DNA of 64,000 nucleotides, taken from positions 12,654,601-12,718,600 of the forward strand of contig CM070877.1 of assembly GCA_036365515.1 (NCBI GenBank). The letters run 5' to 3'. This DNA comes from Torymus aiolomorphi (Eukaryota; Arthropoda; Insecta; Hymenoptera; Torymidae). The position numbers and the translations under genes are program-made. The notes under the pieces are model-generated. The model did no database searches. It was given only the letters and a program-made list of their open reading frames with translations, and was not told where the DNA came from. Below are positions 29,129-42,280 of the stretch, one piece after another. Position 1 is the stretch's first letter, and every line of letters begins with the position of its first letter.

Positions 29129-29372
29129 CATCCATACAGACATTTTCTAAAATCATGCGATTCGAAGTTCTAACACCTCTATTCGTGTTTCTAGAGCGAT
29201 TTAACGAAACTTAAAATTTTACTATTACTATTTTTTTTACTCCCTCTAGGAGGAAGCAAAAATTACGGTTTAAAAAGTAATAATCCCACATGACGAATGT
29301 ATCCCAGCGCTACTGTAAAAATAGTAAATTTCCTTATAAAAAGTAAAATTTATGAACAAATTTTTCTCCGTG

Positions 29373-31430
29373 CAGAAAGAGAAAAAAAAGATTAAATATT
29401 TGTTTGTTTACGGACTACAACTGATTTATCAAATGATGAATTATTCAGACGAAATATTATTGACAAACCTAGCCAGCAGAAACATTACTTCATAATCACA
29501 TGATGGTAACTACAAAAAAATGCTATCTAAATAAAGCTCGGGGGAGTACACTAAAGATCCTCGTCCAACAAAAACAAAGCTCCTTTCTATAGTCTACTAT
29601 AGGGAAGAGGCGAAAATGAGCTTAGCGTGTGTTTCAATGTAAATAGCTATTTATTTACGCGGCTATTTATAAATAATCCCATGTTGATGGAAAAACGTTG
29701 ACATGTTCGTCCGGCTAGAGCTGAATGTTTTCCACCACTTTATTTTTACTCTAGTGACTTTATTTTGTAGGGAAATAGTATCACCTTGACCTACGAATCG
29801 ACACGTGGCTTTTCGAAGATACTTGAGATTTCACGGTTTTTCGAAACGTGGGTATACCATGGATTAAAATGGAGAGTCTGCCAGTCAAAATTTGAAAAAT
29901 GTCTCCGATTGTGTCAAAATGTCAGACGGCGGCCATTGTGCAATACAAGTCGAAGCTGAAAATAACAGTTATTATATAATATGTTTAAACAAACCGACGC
30001 TAATTTTAACCGCGACCAATGCATGAAAGTCATTTGATTTTAAATAGAATTATTGCATTTCACTTTTCAAAATATCAGGATTTAGGTTTGCTTCGTTTAA
30101 TTGAAGCGTGTCTTCACTGTGATTAAGCTCGGATTTTGATTGAAGTTAATCTTTACTTCAAAGCAAACAGGGGGAACCGTTCACGTGCATTATTCATTAC
30201 CCGAATATTCATTTTTTAGAAGCGCATTGCAGTGAGTCGAGATTGATTTTCTGCACAATTGGGGTTACATATACTAATTAGCACAGTGTGGTCAGGTAAA
30301 CAATATATACAGTAATAATATTCATGTAAAAGTGGCGATTAATCGTCACAATCTGGACACACTGAATTAGCAATAAATTCCAGTGAAATAACTTTTTAAA
30401 TTAATATTCGTCCTTCAAAAACTTCTAAAATTTCTGTTTTTGATATGCACTTGATTCTTAGTTTCTTAGAAACAAAAATAGTTGCTGATTTTACAAAGTT
30501 TCAAGTGATAATTTGATATCTATTTAAAAAATTAAACTAAAGCTTTAGAAAACCGTTTTATTAGGTACGTGAATCGAGCCGAAAATGAAAATAGTCTCTG
30601 GCTTGAACTAATTAATCAATCCGCTTGAAACTGGGCTAAAGTCTTAATTGTCACATAAACAACAGAATCTTTCACTTATAACTTCATGAACTGCACCAAT
30701 TGCACTTTGCACTTGCAACTTTGGATTCGCAAAATGTAGCTGCAATCACGGTTGCTACAATTTTGGCAATTGAGTTGTTGTTGTTATTCTATTATCTTCG
30801 CTATTTATGCTACTCATATACAATAAGCTAAGAACAGCTGATTGTTGACAAATTCGCACATTAGAAAATTAATCGTACAAAGTGCAAAAACCTATTTACT
30901 TAAATGTATTTAATAGTGTTAAACTAAAGTCGAAAAATAATCAATTTAGAATTCGAACGAAATAACGTAGTTCAAGTTGAAATAAATCTCGTGATAAATG
31001 AGAATAAAGTTAAAGAGAATGCGCAACGCGTCCTAGATCTAGGAGCGAGCTGAGATTCGGTACTATATATTAAAAGTGGAATTTAATTTAGAAACTAAAT
31101 CTGGGAGACTTTATTGGATTCGCGAGAAACCTATAACGTAACGATAATCCAGTTTTGCAATAGAAATGCAAAATTAAATACTATAATTTATGCATAATTC
31201 ATTATTGGACAAATGAATCTCAAAAACAAAATAACGCTACTTGTTAATTTAAAAATCTCTAAATTAGATGACAATAAAAATTTAATATTCACTCTTTTTA
31301 GAATCTCTTATAGTTACATCGCAATATCAATCATTACTATGATTCCACGTTCTGAATCGACCACTTTACCAAACGAGTTTAAGCTTATATTTTTCCTCTT
31401 CCCAATAATTATAGTTACACAAAAATACCA
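29373..31430. other. AT-rich intronic DNA, possible enhancer sequence
   Basis: No gene or repeat is seen. Several TAATTA-like and other AT-core motifs occur, and a MEF2-type CTATTTATAA lies at 29663-29672. Unlike neighbouring DNA it lacks GC-rich islands for 2 kb, and its base composition is more balanced than simple AT-rich sequence. A conserved non-coding role is only a guess. Confidence 0.25.
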
Positions 31431-32624
31431 ATACAACTTATCCTAACCCTCTCCCCAATTCCAACCGATTTACCCCTCCTCCCAACAACAACAGCCCCGA
31501 AAGCCTCTAAACAACGCACTGCACACAAAAAAGCCACTACCACACATAGCGAGCGCACGAACCATCGAGTACTCGCTCGCACGTGGCGCTCTCCCTCCTT
31601 ATCTCCTCCTCCTCCTCTCCTCTTGCTCTCCTCCTCGTCGCCTGTCAGAGGCTACCTCGGCCCCGGGCGCCTTGCTGCTGCTGCGGGTCGTCGTCGTCGT
31701 CGTCGTCGATGCTACTGCCGGCGGCGTCGCGCCTCCTCATCTGTGCGTCAGCTCGACGACACGCGGCACAGCTCTCTCACTCTCTCTCTCGCTCTCGCTT
31801 GCTCTTTTCGCCGCTTCTTATCTTTGAGCCGCACTGCTGCCGCCGCTGCTCTGTTGTATAGTCTGGATGGCGCACGCGCGCACACACTTAACACAGTTTC
31901 CTTGTTGTCGGCCGGGAGAGAGAGAGGTGAGACGTGGATGTGTATATATAGTAGCAGGTGGATGGAGTTGGAGTTTGGCGCTGCTTTTTTTCTTTTCGGC
32001 TCTTGAGCGGTGGCTGTGGTTGCGGACGGATTGCTGACGATTGCGTCGAAGCTGTGTTCAAGTGGTAATAGGCGGCGATTAATGTCGTTGTTGTGTATAG
32101 GTGCTTTTAAGTCTGAGATGTAAAAGGTGGGGGTGAAGGTAGCGTCAAGTCTTAAGAAACTTCAAGCATGTGACAATTCATCGATTGAGAGGTTAATGAA
32201 TTATCATTGACTTGTATCACTTGTGCTTACGGAAATTAATACGTTTGTTTAACTTTAAAATGCAATACATATTACTACGTAAACACAGCTTTGGACAACT
32301 ATATCTCTTTTTGCAATAATCACACAATTTTTCATTGAAAATTTGAGAATAAACTTAATTTTATGCCCGAAAGCTAAAATTTAGGTCATCAAATTCATAA
32401 AAAAATCTTAAGCCTATTTACACTGCTGATGTCTCTGAATCCCATCTCTGTCTCACTCCAATCACACTCGCTCACATTAAACCTTTTCACGCGCATTCCA
32501 CCACATGACCAATGAAAAAAAAACAAATCTGCACCCTCTCAAGAACCAATCTCCACACCTCGGCCTAATCACCACTTTTCATTCTATTCTCTTCTCTTCT
32601 AACCCTTCCCCTCCTCTCTCCCCA

Positions 32625-32630
<6 letters not shown>

Positions 32631-32678
<48 letters not shown>
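32631..32678. repeat. (CT)n microsatellite
   Basis: A CT run of about 24 units is followed immediately by a short CCGT/TCCG tandem run (about 32679-32703). Confidence 0.95.
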
Positions 32679-32681
<3 letters not shown>

Positions 32682-33505
32682 CGACCGTCCGTCCGTCCGT
32701 CCGCTTTTGCGCCTCGCGCGCGCTCGGAGCATTTATTTTGAGCGAGGCCGAGAAACGCACGCGGCGACGGCGGCGACGGCAGCAGCCGGATTCTCGGGAA
32801 ACTGCCGCGTGCGCGACGAAAAAAAGTGGCGCGCCGAGAGAGAGAGAGAGAGAGAGAAGAGCCGACGAGGTTTTTCCATTTTTTTTTTGGAGGGAGGAGG
32901 AGGGATGGGCGAGGAAGGGTTGATTTGCGACTGATTTGAAGAATGGCAAGAGGAGGGTTGTCGTTGGAGGATGTGGAGAAATGAGAGTGGGCGCTGGGAC
33001 TAGTTTATTTTGTATATATCTCGTGGTTTTGAGGAATTTTAATGGTGGGGTATTGTGAATTTTATCAATTCTGAATCGAATTATTAATTGGATTGGCGTT
33101 TAGGTTTTAAATTTACTGCCGGATTAGGTTGGAAAGAATTTTACTTCCCATTACGGCTTTATATTTTTACACCACTCATTGCTATGCAGAATTTTAAATT
33201 GACTTTGCAAAAGTTTATTAAAGAAATCGCAGCTGATTGACTCCTCTTTATTGAACTGTTCACTGCTCGATCCCAAAAATCCATGTGAAAAAGCACTCGA
33301 CGGGCCCATTCTGTTTTCTTAACCCAGAAATCAACTTTATATCGCCGCGCCACACCGCATCCCCAACGTAAACAAGCATAAACGTCAGCCTAAAAAATCC
33401 CTCGCGTCCTCGAGACGCCATCGCGACCTTCTTCTTCTTCCACCTTCGGTGCTGTGCACACGTAATTACCCCCGATTAGAGCGAACTTTTTAAAACTCGA
33501 TAATT

Positions 33506-33506
<1 letters not shown>

Positions 33507-33561
<55 letters not shown>

Positions 33562-33625
33562 AGGGAGAGGGAGAGCGAGAGAGAGACAGGGAGAGGGAGA
33601 GCGAGAGAGAGAGAGAGAGAGAGAG
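33507..33625. repeat. Composite GA / GGGAGA tract
   Basis: About 22 GA units pass into a hexamer-like GGGAGA array. Two copies of a longer block containing GGGAGAGCGAGAGAGA follow, and then pure GA resumes to 33625. Purines are almost exclusively on the + strand over about 119 nt. Confidence 0.95.
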
Positions 33626-35640
33626 CGTGAATTAAAACTCTTGAGGAAAAGAGAGGAGAGCGAGGGTGAAGATTGTTTTTTGCGCGACTCTCTTGTAGTT
33701 TTTAAGAGAACGGGGGGAGGATGGTTTAGGGGTTGGCGGCAGTGGCGAAGGAAGTTTGCACGCGCGCGCGCGTGGCGAGGTCTCGAGGTGGAGTGTGTGG
33801 TAGTTTGTTTTGGAGTTGTTTTTAAGCGGTGACTTTTATTGTCCGTTCGGAAAGTCGTAGTAAATCGTTGGGGTGTGCGAATGTTTGTAAATTTTAGAAG
33901 AATTTTGAGGGATATATTTTTTTTAATTATATTTAAGAAAAAATATGTCGAATGGTTGTTGAGACTGCGCGTCGTACCGTAGTTAGCTGTTTCTACTGAC
34001 ACACATTCCTCACGAACAATTTTTTAAATATATTCGTAATTATTAATCGTTTTAAAGAATTGAATATACCCGTAGATTATTCAATTTCTTTGATGTTTAC
34101 AAGCTATAATATTATGCATTTTAAACGTACTACAAGGCTTTACTTTTAGATCATTGTGTCTTTATAACATTTTAAGCTTTACTACGTCAAAAGCGGTGAT
34201 TTACAGTATCTCGACGATTGAAATCCGGCGGCTATTATAGCTCGTACAAGCGCGGCTTTTATTCACTATAACAATCTTATTCACTCTCGAAAAACAATTA
34301 AATGCACTTCCCCGCGCCGCGTGGAATCCGGCAGGTTTATTTTCGTCACCCCCGAAAAAACAATCTCAGCAATGGCTCAATGTTTTCATCTCTAGGGGAT
34401 TTAAAAAGTCCAAAGACGTTCCCCGCGTGCACCGATTTTAGACGCGAAATGCAAGGTGGACCATTTTACGCAGGGTGGATGTGATTACGTAAAAGATTAA
34501 ATTAAATTTTGGGTAAAAATAAGTCTTACATAACTTATAATTATTTAAAATTAAACGAGAAAAATGGCTTTGGGAGCGGACGATGATGCCTCATTTCGTT
34601 GATAGAAACTAATGTTGCAGATGAAAACCCTCAATATTTATAATTTTGCATTTTTAAAGCGGAAATCGGCGTTTTTGTCAACTTTTTCCGGGTTTAAATT
34701 TAAAGCAGATTTCCTACAAATAGAATATTTATAACGTTTTGTTATAGTTATTACGGTCAGTTTAGTTAAATATTAAAAATTTGTCAATGTCAATCTATTT
34801 GCGTATAGTTTTTCATTTACATTAGCCGCTCTCCATTTGCGATTTTCCAAGCAAACACGGATACGCTATTGAACCGTTAATTCGATCGATATTTAATGCA
34901 TCCTAAAATATTTTATGTAACTAGTTCCGTAACAGCGGTTCCTTGTTATTAATAGTGAATAGGCGACGAACCTCAATACTTCACGCGCGGCCCGTATATA
35001 TCTATATATTGTCAAAGCAGCTATCTAAAGCGTGTTCCCAAACTCTCTTAGATTCCACTTTTAAAATTACATGTTCATTTAATTTTACAATTATTTAGAT
35101 TCCGCGTATAAAAGTACACGTTCGAAAATAATTTTTAGGCTGCACAACGCAGTTCATAGCGTCTCTCGGTAATACTAGTAGTATACAAAGACATCTGCAA
35201 CACACTTCCCTACAGTATAACGAAACTCACTAAACCTATCCATAATCCACTATAACACACACTCGAAAAAATTCGAACTCTGGGTTTCCACACACACACA
35301 CACACACATATCGAGATCCATCCGCAAGCTCGTCGAACCGACGGTTTGCGCACGACCAGCCCATATAGTCCTACACTAGCAGCACCCCAATCCACCCACA
35401 CACACATACACACAGACATCAGACCCAGAGACATCAGCAGCGTATCTGCAATCAGTACCCCGCGCGGCGTTTCTTCTCTCCAGCGCACTTTCGCGTGTAC
35501 GAAATAATATATACTCTTTCTCTCTCTCGTGCGCGCGCGGATGGAGGAGAGAAACACAGACACACGACGTTCGGAGGCGTCGCGGCGACACTGAGCGGCA
35601 ACGGCGAGCACGCGACCGGCGCGACCAGGTACTGAGAGAG

Positions 35641-35643
<3 letters not shown>

Positions 35644-35687
<44 letters not shown>
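35644..35687. repeat. (GA)n microsatellite
   Basis: An uninterrupted GA tract of about 22 units in the island at 35.6 kb. Confidence 0.95.
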
Positions 35688-35798
35688 CAAGCAAGTAGGC
35701 AGGCACCCCAAACGGTTATTAATAGCCCCTGTCCTAGCTTGCTTGCGCGCTCTAGAGACGAGAGAGCTGCCCTCGAACCGCGCGAGTAGTCGGGCAGC

Positions 35799-35801
<3 letters not shown>

Positions 35802-35892
<91 letters not shown>
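35802..35892. repeat. (GA)n microsatellite, about 45 units
   Basis: A second GA tract lies 115 bp after the previous one. The two together give a purine-rich stretch on the + strand. Confidence 0.95.
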
Positions 35893-35895
<3 letters not shown>

Positions 35896-36000
35896 AGAGG
35901 TAGTAGTCTCGATTCGTCGAGACAAGGCGGGAGAGACAGAGAGAGAAAGAGATAGAGAGCTTTTGGATGTTGAGGTTGGGTTTTTGGTTGATGAGTGCCT

Positions 36001-37540
36001 GCTGGGTTTTGGGGGATATTAATAGAGAGAAATGATGTGTATATGGTTATAGTAATTGTTAATCTATGTCAGATGTATAATTAGTTACTTCCTCGTTAAA
36101 ATTTGTACATAAATTTTGAATTTATTTGAGGTTGTTCTCGTTGACTTGATAAACTCGATGTTGATTCTTAATATTGCAAATAACAGGCTTTCTGTTAAAC
36201 CAAAAGAATTTGAATTCAATTTACTAGTACTTTTGCAGCTAATAATCAAAAGATCGTTTAGTTAATTCAACAGATTTTTTTTTCAGTGGCGATTCATAAT
36301 TTAATAATAACATAATAAATACAGAATTGACAATATCTTCGTAGTTGAAATTAGAACTAAAAAGCTACCACCTTTCTTTGAAAACTCTGAAGACTATCAC
36401 GTGACGGAATCACATGACACCTCTGCACGTTGTTTTGGGGTATTTCATCACCTAGTTTCGTCGCGTGATTCTCTTTCGACGCATTAGTGAGTCACACTCC
36501 CGAATGAGCTGTCAGTGATATATTAAATATATCATTATCAAGTAATTATTGTAGGTAAAGCTTTATTTACGGAGTAGTTTATTAATTTCACTGAACGTTA
36601 GTCTGCTGTCTTCATGTGCAAGCTTGCGTTGGGATATCATGTACGCCATCTAGTGAATAAATTCCATATTTAAAGTCTAAAATTAAAAGAAATCCTTGTG
36701 ATATTATGAAATTATTCTGATAACTTTTATAAAAAGTGCGTCATAGGCAAAATATTTTCTTTAATATTTTAAAATATTACAAAAGATTGATTTTAAAATC
36801 ATCGTTTATTCTGGATATAACAGTTTGTATTGTCATAAAATAAAGCTTTATGAGGGTTATTATTCGGCTAGTCGATGAACGCCTGTAAATGAACGGGTCA
36901 CGTGATATTTTCAATCGCTTAAATAAAAGTACATTATGTAACAAGAGACTAAAGTCGCAGATTATTCCCTTGGGTGAGTTCATTGCCCGAGCGAGCGTAG
37001 CGAAGCGAGGGCAGTATCACCTAAGGTGATCCCGCATAGGCGGGAATAAAGTAAAAGAGGGAATCAGATTCCACTTTTGCCACATTTTCCAGGCCATTAT
37101 AGTAAAGATGGAAATAAAATGATATTATGATGCTAATGAATCGAAACATGACCTTTTTCAAAGTTTGAAGTTGGGAGAAACTGATTCATGAAGCCAAAAA
37201 CCTTAAAAATATATTTTATTAACTATTTTTGTGGAAAAATGTTCATCTACTGGTGGATGTTCAGTGACTGCGCAAATCACCCTATATTCACATGACGAAT
37301 TTTAAAGACAATTTCCAATATTATTGTTCAGATCAGTAAATGAAAGCACGTAGAATTCATTCACGCATATCAGACATTCCTTCACGACACATTACACAGT
37401 CCAAACTAAGACCAACATTCTAATCAACAGTACAAACATAAGCACTCCATCCACCTTATAAATTTAGCAAACGAAAAGTACGCCATTGCACACACACACA
37501 CCCAACTCAAATAAATTCCTATATAACTAACAATCACCCG
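36001..37540. other. AT-rich intronic DNA with an isolated structured GC motif
   Basis: The stretch is mostly AT-rich and featureless. At 36988-37050 it contains a compact set of GC-rich inverted repeats: TGCCC..GGGCA, ATCACCTAAGGTGAT, and CCCGCATAGGCGGG. The composition is unlike the flanks. Its origin, perhaps the end of a mobile element, is not recognised. Confidence 0.35.
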
Positions 37541-40500
37541 ATATTTTCGAGACTCTCGCTAGAGCAGCAGCAGCAGCAGCAGCACCGACGCCGAGAATAG
37601 TTAATCCAAAGTGTCTACAGGATGTGATTTGAATTCGTTAGGAGAGCTGTCTTATCGGCGAGCCGTCGTCGTCGTCGACGACGGGAAAAGGGAACGAGAG
37701 ACAGCGAAAAGAGAGGAAAAAAAGAAAAGAAACGAAGAGAACGCCGGACCGTCTCTCTCTCTCTCTCTCCCGCTTGCACTCGCAATAGAGGAGAGTTCTT
37801 GATTTTATTATTCCCCTTGAGAGATTCGAAACGGGGAGGGAATCAGCGAGCGGCGCCCGCACACGTTTTCCAGCGTAGCAGCCAGTGTATAGCTGTAAAA
37901 TCATAGGGTCCGCGAGAGCGAGAGAGAGAGAGAAAGAGCGAGTTCCCATGGGCGGACCCGACGTTTCGCGCGCACTCATTTATTGACCCGGAATTTTATT
38001 TACGAAACACTCGTAGCGGAAGGATTTTTTCGGGACGGACAATGTGTGACGAGGGTGTGGAGGTGGCGCGAGAGCGGAATTGATAAGGAAATCCAGGCTG
38101 CGAGGTCGATTTTCGTTCAAGGGGAATTGATTTTTCTGGTGAAGTTTAGTTTATGTTGTGTTATTATTAGTTTATGTAAAAAAGAGGTGGATTGGTGGAG
38201 ATGGATTTTTGGAATAGTACTTGGATCTTGTGTGAGTATATAAATCATTGGTTTGAAAAAGATATATAACAGATTTATTGGTATTGATATTATACCTTTA
38301 TTGTCATATTACAATAAATGTTCAGTAATTTGAACAATAATATGTACAGGCAGCTTTGTTTGTTAATTTACAAAATAACACTCTGACAGATTGTAGTACT
38401 TTTAAAAATGAAATTAACATTTGGATTCAAGGTATTGAAACAAGGTATTTATGATCTTTTCTATTTCATCCCGCAATTATAAGAGTAACATATTTTGATT
38501 TTAAAAATTTCTATTCAACACGTCATAATTCTAACCAACACCTTAACTCGGATCTTCCAAGTCGACACTGAAACTCGACTCCCACGGCTTGATAACAATA
38601 AAACATGCAAATCCACTACCCTTACACCCCACTGTAAACACCCCGTAATTTCAGAGCAAACTCTCTTCTCCCACAGCTGAACAAAAAAAAAAAAAATCTC
38701 CACCTATACCTACACCGAAAAAGGAAAACCCAACGCACACGAGCGATCGGTAAACAAAGCCCATCACCATCCTCGTCGTCGTCCTCTCTTTCTCTCTTTC
38801 CCCCCACGCAAAATCGATGCGCCAAGGTAACGCTTTTACATCCCTTGAACGCCGTCCAAATAAAATCTGCAACAAGGAGAACGCTGCGGAGATTTTTGCG
38901 ACTACGGCGACGGGAATTCGTAAATACTGCAATCTTGCCACGCGGGCTGCTCGTATATATGTATACGTGGAGATGGAGAGAAATTGTAGGAAGAGGGAAG
39001 GAGAGGGTATTGGTAATTACGCGAAAATGATGTGATCACGGGAGACGATAGCTCGAGCGGATTTAGGGGGTGGCTGAGTACGTTACCGGGGATGAAGTAG
39101 TGGACGCTACTGGATAAGTGCGGGTACGGAATGTCGGGGTTCCAGTTAGATTTTGGAATTTTTGCGAAATTTATTTATACTGTCGTGAAAGTTTAGTTTC
39201 GTTAGAATAAATTAGGGTTTTCAGTCTGCTGAAAGTTCCATTTATTAACTTGGAATATCGACTTGAGCCTCGATAGTCTCTATATGGTACGTTTTAAAGC
39301 TGATCAAAATGGTTAGTTTACGAAGCCATCGAAAACCTATAGTAACGAACGATTCATTACGTCTACATTTGGTGAACAATCGGTACTGAAATTTAATATA
39401 AATGCCTCATTCAACATGACAGGAGAACCAGGCTGTAAAAAGTGCTTCACACAACCTATTATTACCCACTTACAACACACGTATCTCCACCAAAGCTGAA
39501 ACAATTTAATTTTCATCGCTACCAAAAAAAGAAAAAACAACATCGCGCAACCCCCGCACCATATCCAAACCCACGCTCCAGCTATTTCACCCCCACCTCC
39601 TTCCTCTTCCCTACCCAACAACAGCAGCAGCAACAACAACAACCACAGTGGCAGCAGCAGCAGCACCGCAAGCAAAAAGCACGAGCAGCATCTCACCCAG
39701 CCGAGCGAGCAACCGCTGCAGGAGTCACCCCCTCGAGCTGTGTATATACACGCGCGGAGCGACCGAAAAAGCCACGCGCGCGCGTTTGCGTCGACGGCAA
39801 CGCGGAATCCGCGAGAGACGCCAGCGGCAGGACGAAGGCGGCGGAGGGGAAATGTTTATCGTTTTTGTGGTTAGAGGGAGAATTTTGGTATGGTGTGTTT
39901 ATGGGATATTGTGAGGAAGTAGGCAGGTATGGTTTCCAGATTTTATGTGATTATGGGGACGAGAAAAATTGTTTGCTACGATTCTCAGTTGTGGGTTTAG
40001 TTTTAAATTTTAAACATTGGGACTTGTTTTAGGGACATTTTTATCTCATTTGTGTTATGTATTCATGGATCAAATACAGAGAAATTATATTGAAATAATT
40101 ATATTCCAATAGAAAGCAAAAAAGAGAGAGAGAGCTTTGAATTATCTTTAATTCATCTGTTTTGGTATAGAAATTAGGGTAAACGCCGTTAAATCCTACC
40201 AGAATTATATTTTCTCATTTATTATACATTCTTATTTACATAATCGGGCCGGTTAGTCCCATTAAATGTATTTATTAATCGCGGTCTAATTTATGTATTA
40301 CATACACCGCTAATTGCGTGCAAAGTAAAACTTTTACACTACATATACATAATTCATGATTCACGTATATACGTTACACATTCACACAATAAAAACGAAA
40401 CCATCCACGTTACCAAAAAATAAAAACCATCACGGCTTTTCGAACAGCTTTGCCAAGTATATACATACGAAGTTTCAAAATGGTTTTCTGAAAATCTACA

Positions 40501-42000
40501 CAAAAATAACTACACACCCAAACAGCTAACTACCGCGACACCCATAAATATCCCCACATCCGCTAAAACCCTGACAATCAAAACCTCTCATATCACACCA
40601 CCCCTTCCCTTCTTTTTTCATTATACCGCACTGCTATCCTCCTTCTCCGTCGGCGAACGCGCGGGCCAACGGAAGCGTAAAACTTTTTAAAATCAGCGAT
40701 ACGCCCGCTAAAAGCTCGCCGCTGCTCGCTCTCTCGGCCGCGGTGATAACGTAGAAAAGAGAAATAGAGCGTAAGTGCATGTGGTGTACATTCCTGCGCG
40801 CGAGCTAGCGTACGTGTGTATATACCAGTCGCAGCGGGCCGCCCGATCGATAGCCAAACTCTACTCTCCGTCTGGCGCGGCAAGCGAGCGCAATCTCGGC
40901 GACGGGGTACCGCGACGACGACGACGACGACTGTCTTTTAACCGGCGCGGCAATAATCCTTTTTGTGGAGGAGAGGAGGGATGAATTTCGATGGTGGGGC
41001 CGTTGGGCACGGTTTTTATTTGGAGGTGGAGGTGATGTGGGTTGTTGAAGGTGGTAGGGAAGGTGTCGTTGGTATTAGGAGATTTAAGATTTTTTATGGT
41101 GCGGTGTATGTGGTTGTTGAAAGATGCAAGGGTCGTTTTTGGTTTTGAGTATTTGGTGAAATTAGTTTGTGTGCTACTACGCAGTCTGTTATTTCAGAAG
41201 TGGATTAGTGTAAGTGAAAGGAATTGAGAGCTAGAGGTAGGTTTCACAATTCTTAATAGAACACAATTAAAAAAGGAAATTGTGTAAACGATGACCTTAT
41301 AAAATCTGGTAAAATTTTATTGATATACACCATAATAAGATTATCTTAAACCTGATTTATCTGTGTTACTATATTATGGTAAACAGTTTGAAAATCGCAC
41401 AATATCATCTGAATGGGAAAGAAAAAGTACTTATTGAGTTTGAGTTGATGAAATTCGCAAGCTCGTTGAAGCGATTAGAAGAATTTTCATTAAAAGATAT
41501 TATCAGAGAATGTTAGTAATTGAACATCTCTTAATTAAAGTTATCCATTATCGGAGTACAGGAATTTAATACGGAAAAAAGATTCGTTAGAATGAGCAGA
41601 CAAATACAGTTATATATGGACGAGACTTGGTCAGTTAAAAAGAGACTAAAAATTAAATAAAGGAGATTAAAAATGAAATAATTATAACTATTTAAATAGT
41701 TGGTGAAACTAAATAATTGGTTACAAAGGGATTTACTTTGTAAGAGTTGTGAACTTATTTATTTAGTAACTATTTTTCTCAGTTACTTTAACTATGTATT
41801 TTCATGTAGACGAGCAATACATCATTTTTTTTTTCTTAAATCAAATCTAGCAGCACAACTTTCGTTGATCAGACGTACAAAAAGAAAAAAAACACTTACT
41901 TTTCATAAAAAAAAAATTGACTTTTTCAATCATTATATAAACATGATATTCTCTACGACAGCATATTGCGATTCTTGTATTTTCCCTTTCAATACTATAC

Positions 42001-42003
<3 letters not shown>

Positions 42004-42040
<37 letters not shown>

Positions 42041-42050
42041 CTCTCTCTCT
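42004..42050. repeat. (CT)n microsatellite
   Basis: A CT run with one G interruption near 42038, at the left side of the 42.3-kb island. Confidence 0.95.
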
Positions 42051-42241
42051 TCCTCTCTCACCAACCGAAAATACATCTCTGCCGTCTCATCACGCGGCCA
42101 TTCCAAAACGAGCCCCTAATCATCGCGCGCTACCCACCTTTGAAAAACCAACCATGCCGATGTAATCCACGATAGGAATTGCTCGTCCCCACTACTCTCT
42201 CTCTCCAGAGTGCCTCTCACCACCACCACCGCGGCCTAAAT

Positions 42242-42243
<2 letters not shown>

Positions 42244-42276
<33 letters not shown>
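42244..42276. repeat. (GT)n microsatellite
   Basis: A GT run of about 16 units passes into GCGTGCGTGTATGTGTG. Confidence 0.95.

Positions 42277-42280
<4 letters not shown>

Larger units (their letters stand above)
26676..29372. mobile_element. 2.7-kb element with terminal inverted repeats
   Basis: The left end CTCGGAGAAAATTT at 26676 and the reverse complement of the right end (CACGGAGAAAAATTT ending near 29372) match. They continue with shared pieces such as TTTACTTTTT, TCGTCATGTG and AAA(T/C)(A/C)GTAATTTTT. The left arm contains a duplicated 23-bp subunit (about 26754 and 26800) and an inverted copy near 26870. The interior is AT-rich, non-coding and partly tandemly repeated. No transposase frame was found, so the element is non-autonomous or decayed; the class is not determined. 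It interrupts the regular island spacing. Confidence 0.65.
31431..36000. promoter_or_regulatory. GC-rich islands near 31.7, 32.75, 33.6 and 35.6 kb
   Basis: These are CpG-rich cores with C-rich left flanks (31440-31560; 32440-32630; 33350-33480; 35200-35460) and G/T-rich right flanks (31980-32140; 32880-33060; 33700-33870; 35960-36040). GA/CT microsatellites occupy three of the four. The stretch 33870-35170 is AT-rich with no recognised feature. Frames are low-complexity. Confidence 0.35.

Noticed and set aside
39442..40032. 196-codon + strand frame with poly-Gln
   Set aside because: The Gln run comes from CAG/CAA repeats in a GC-rich island; the rest has no recognisable domain and the frame overlaps others equally open.
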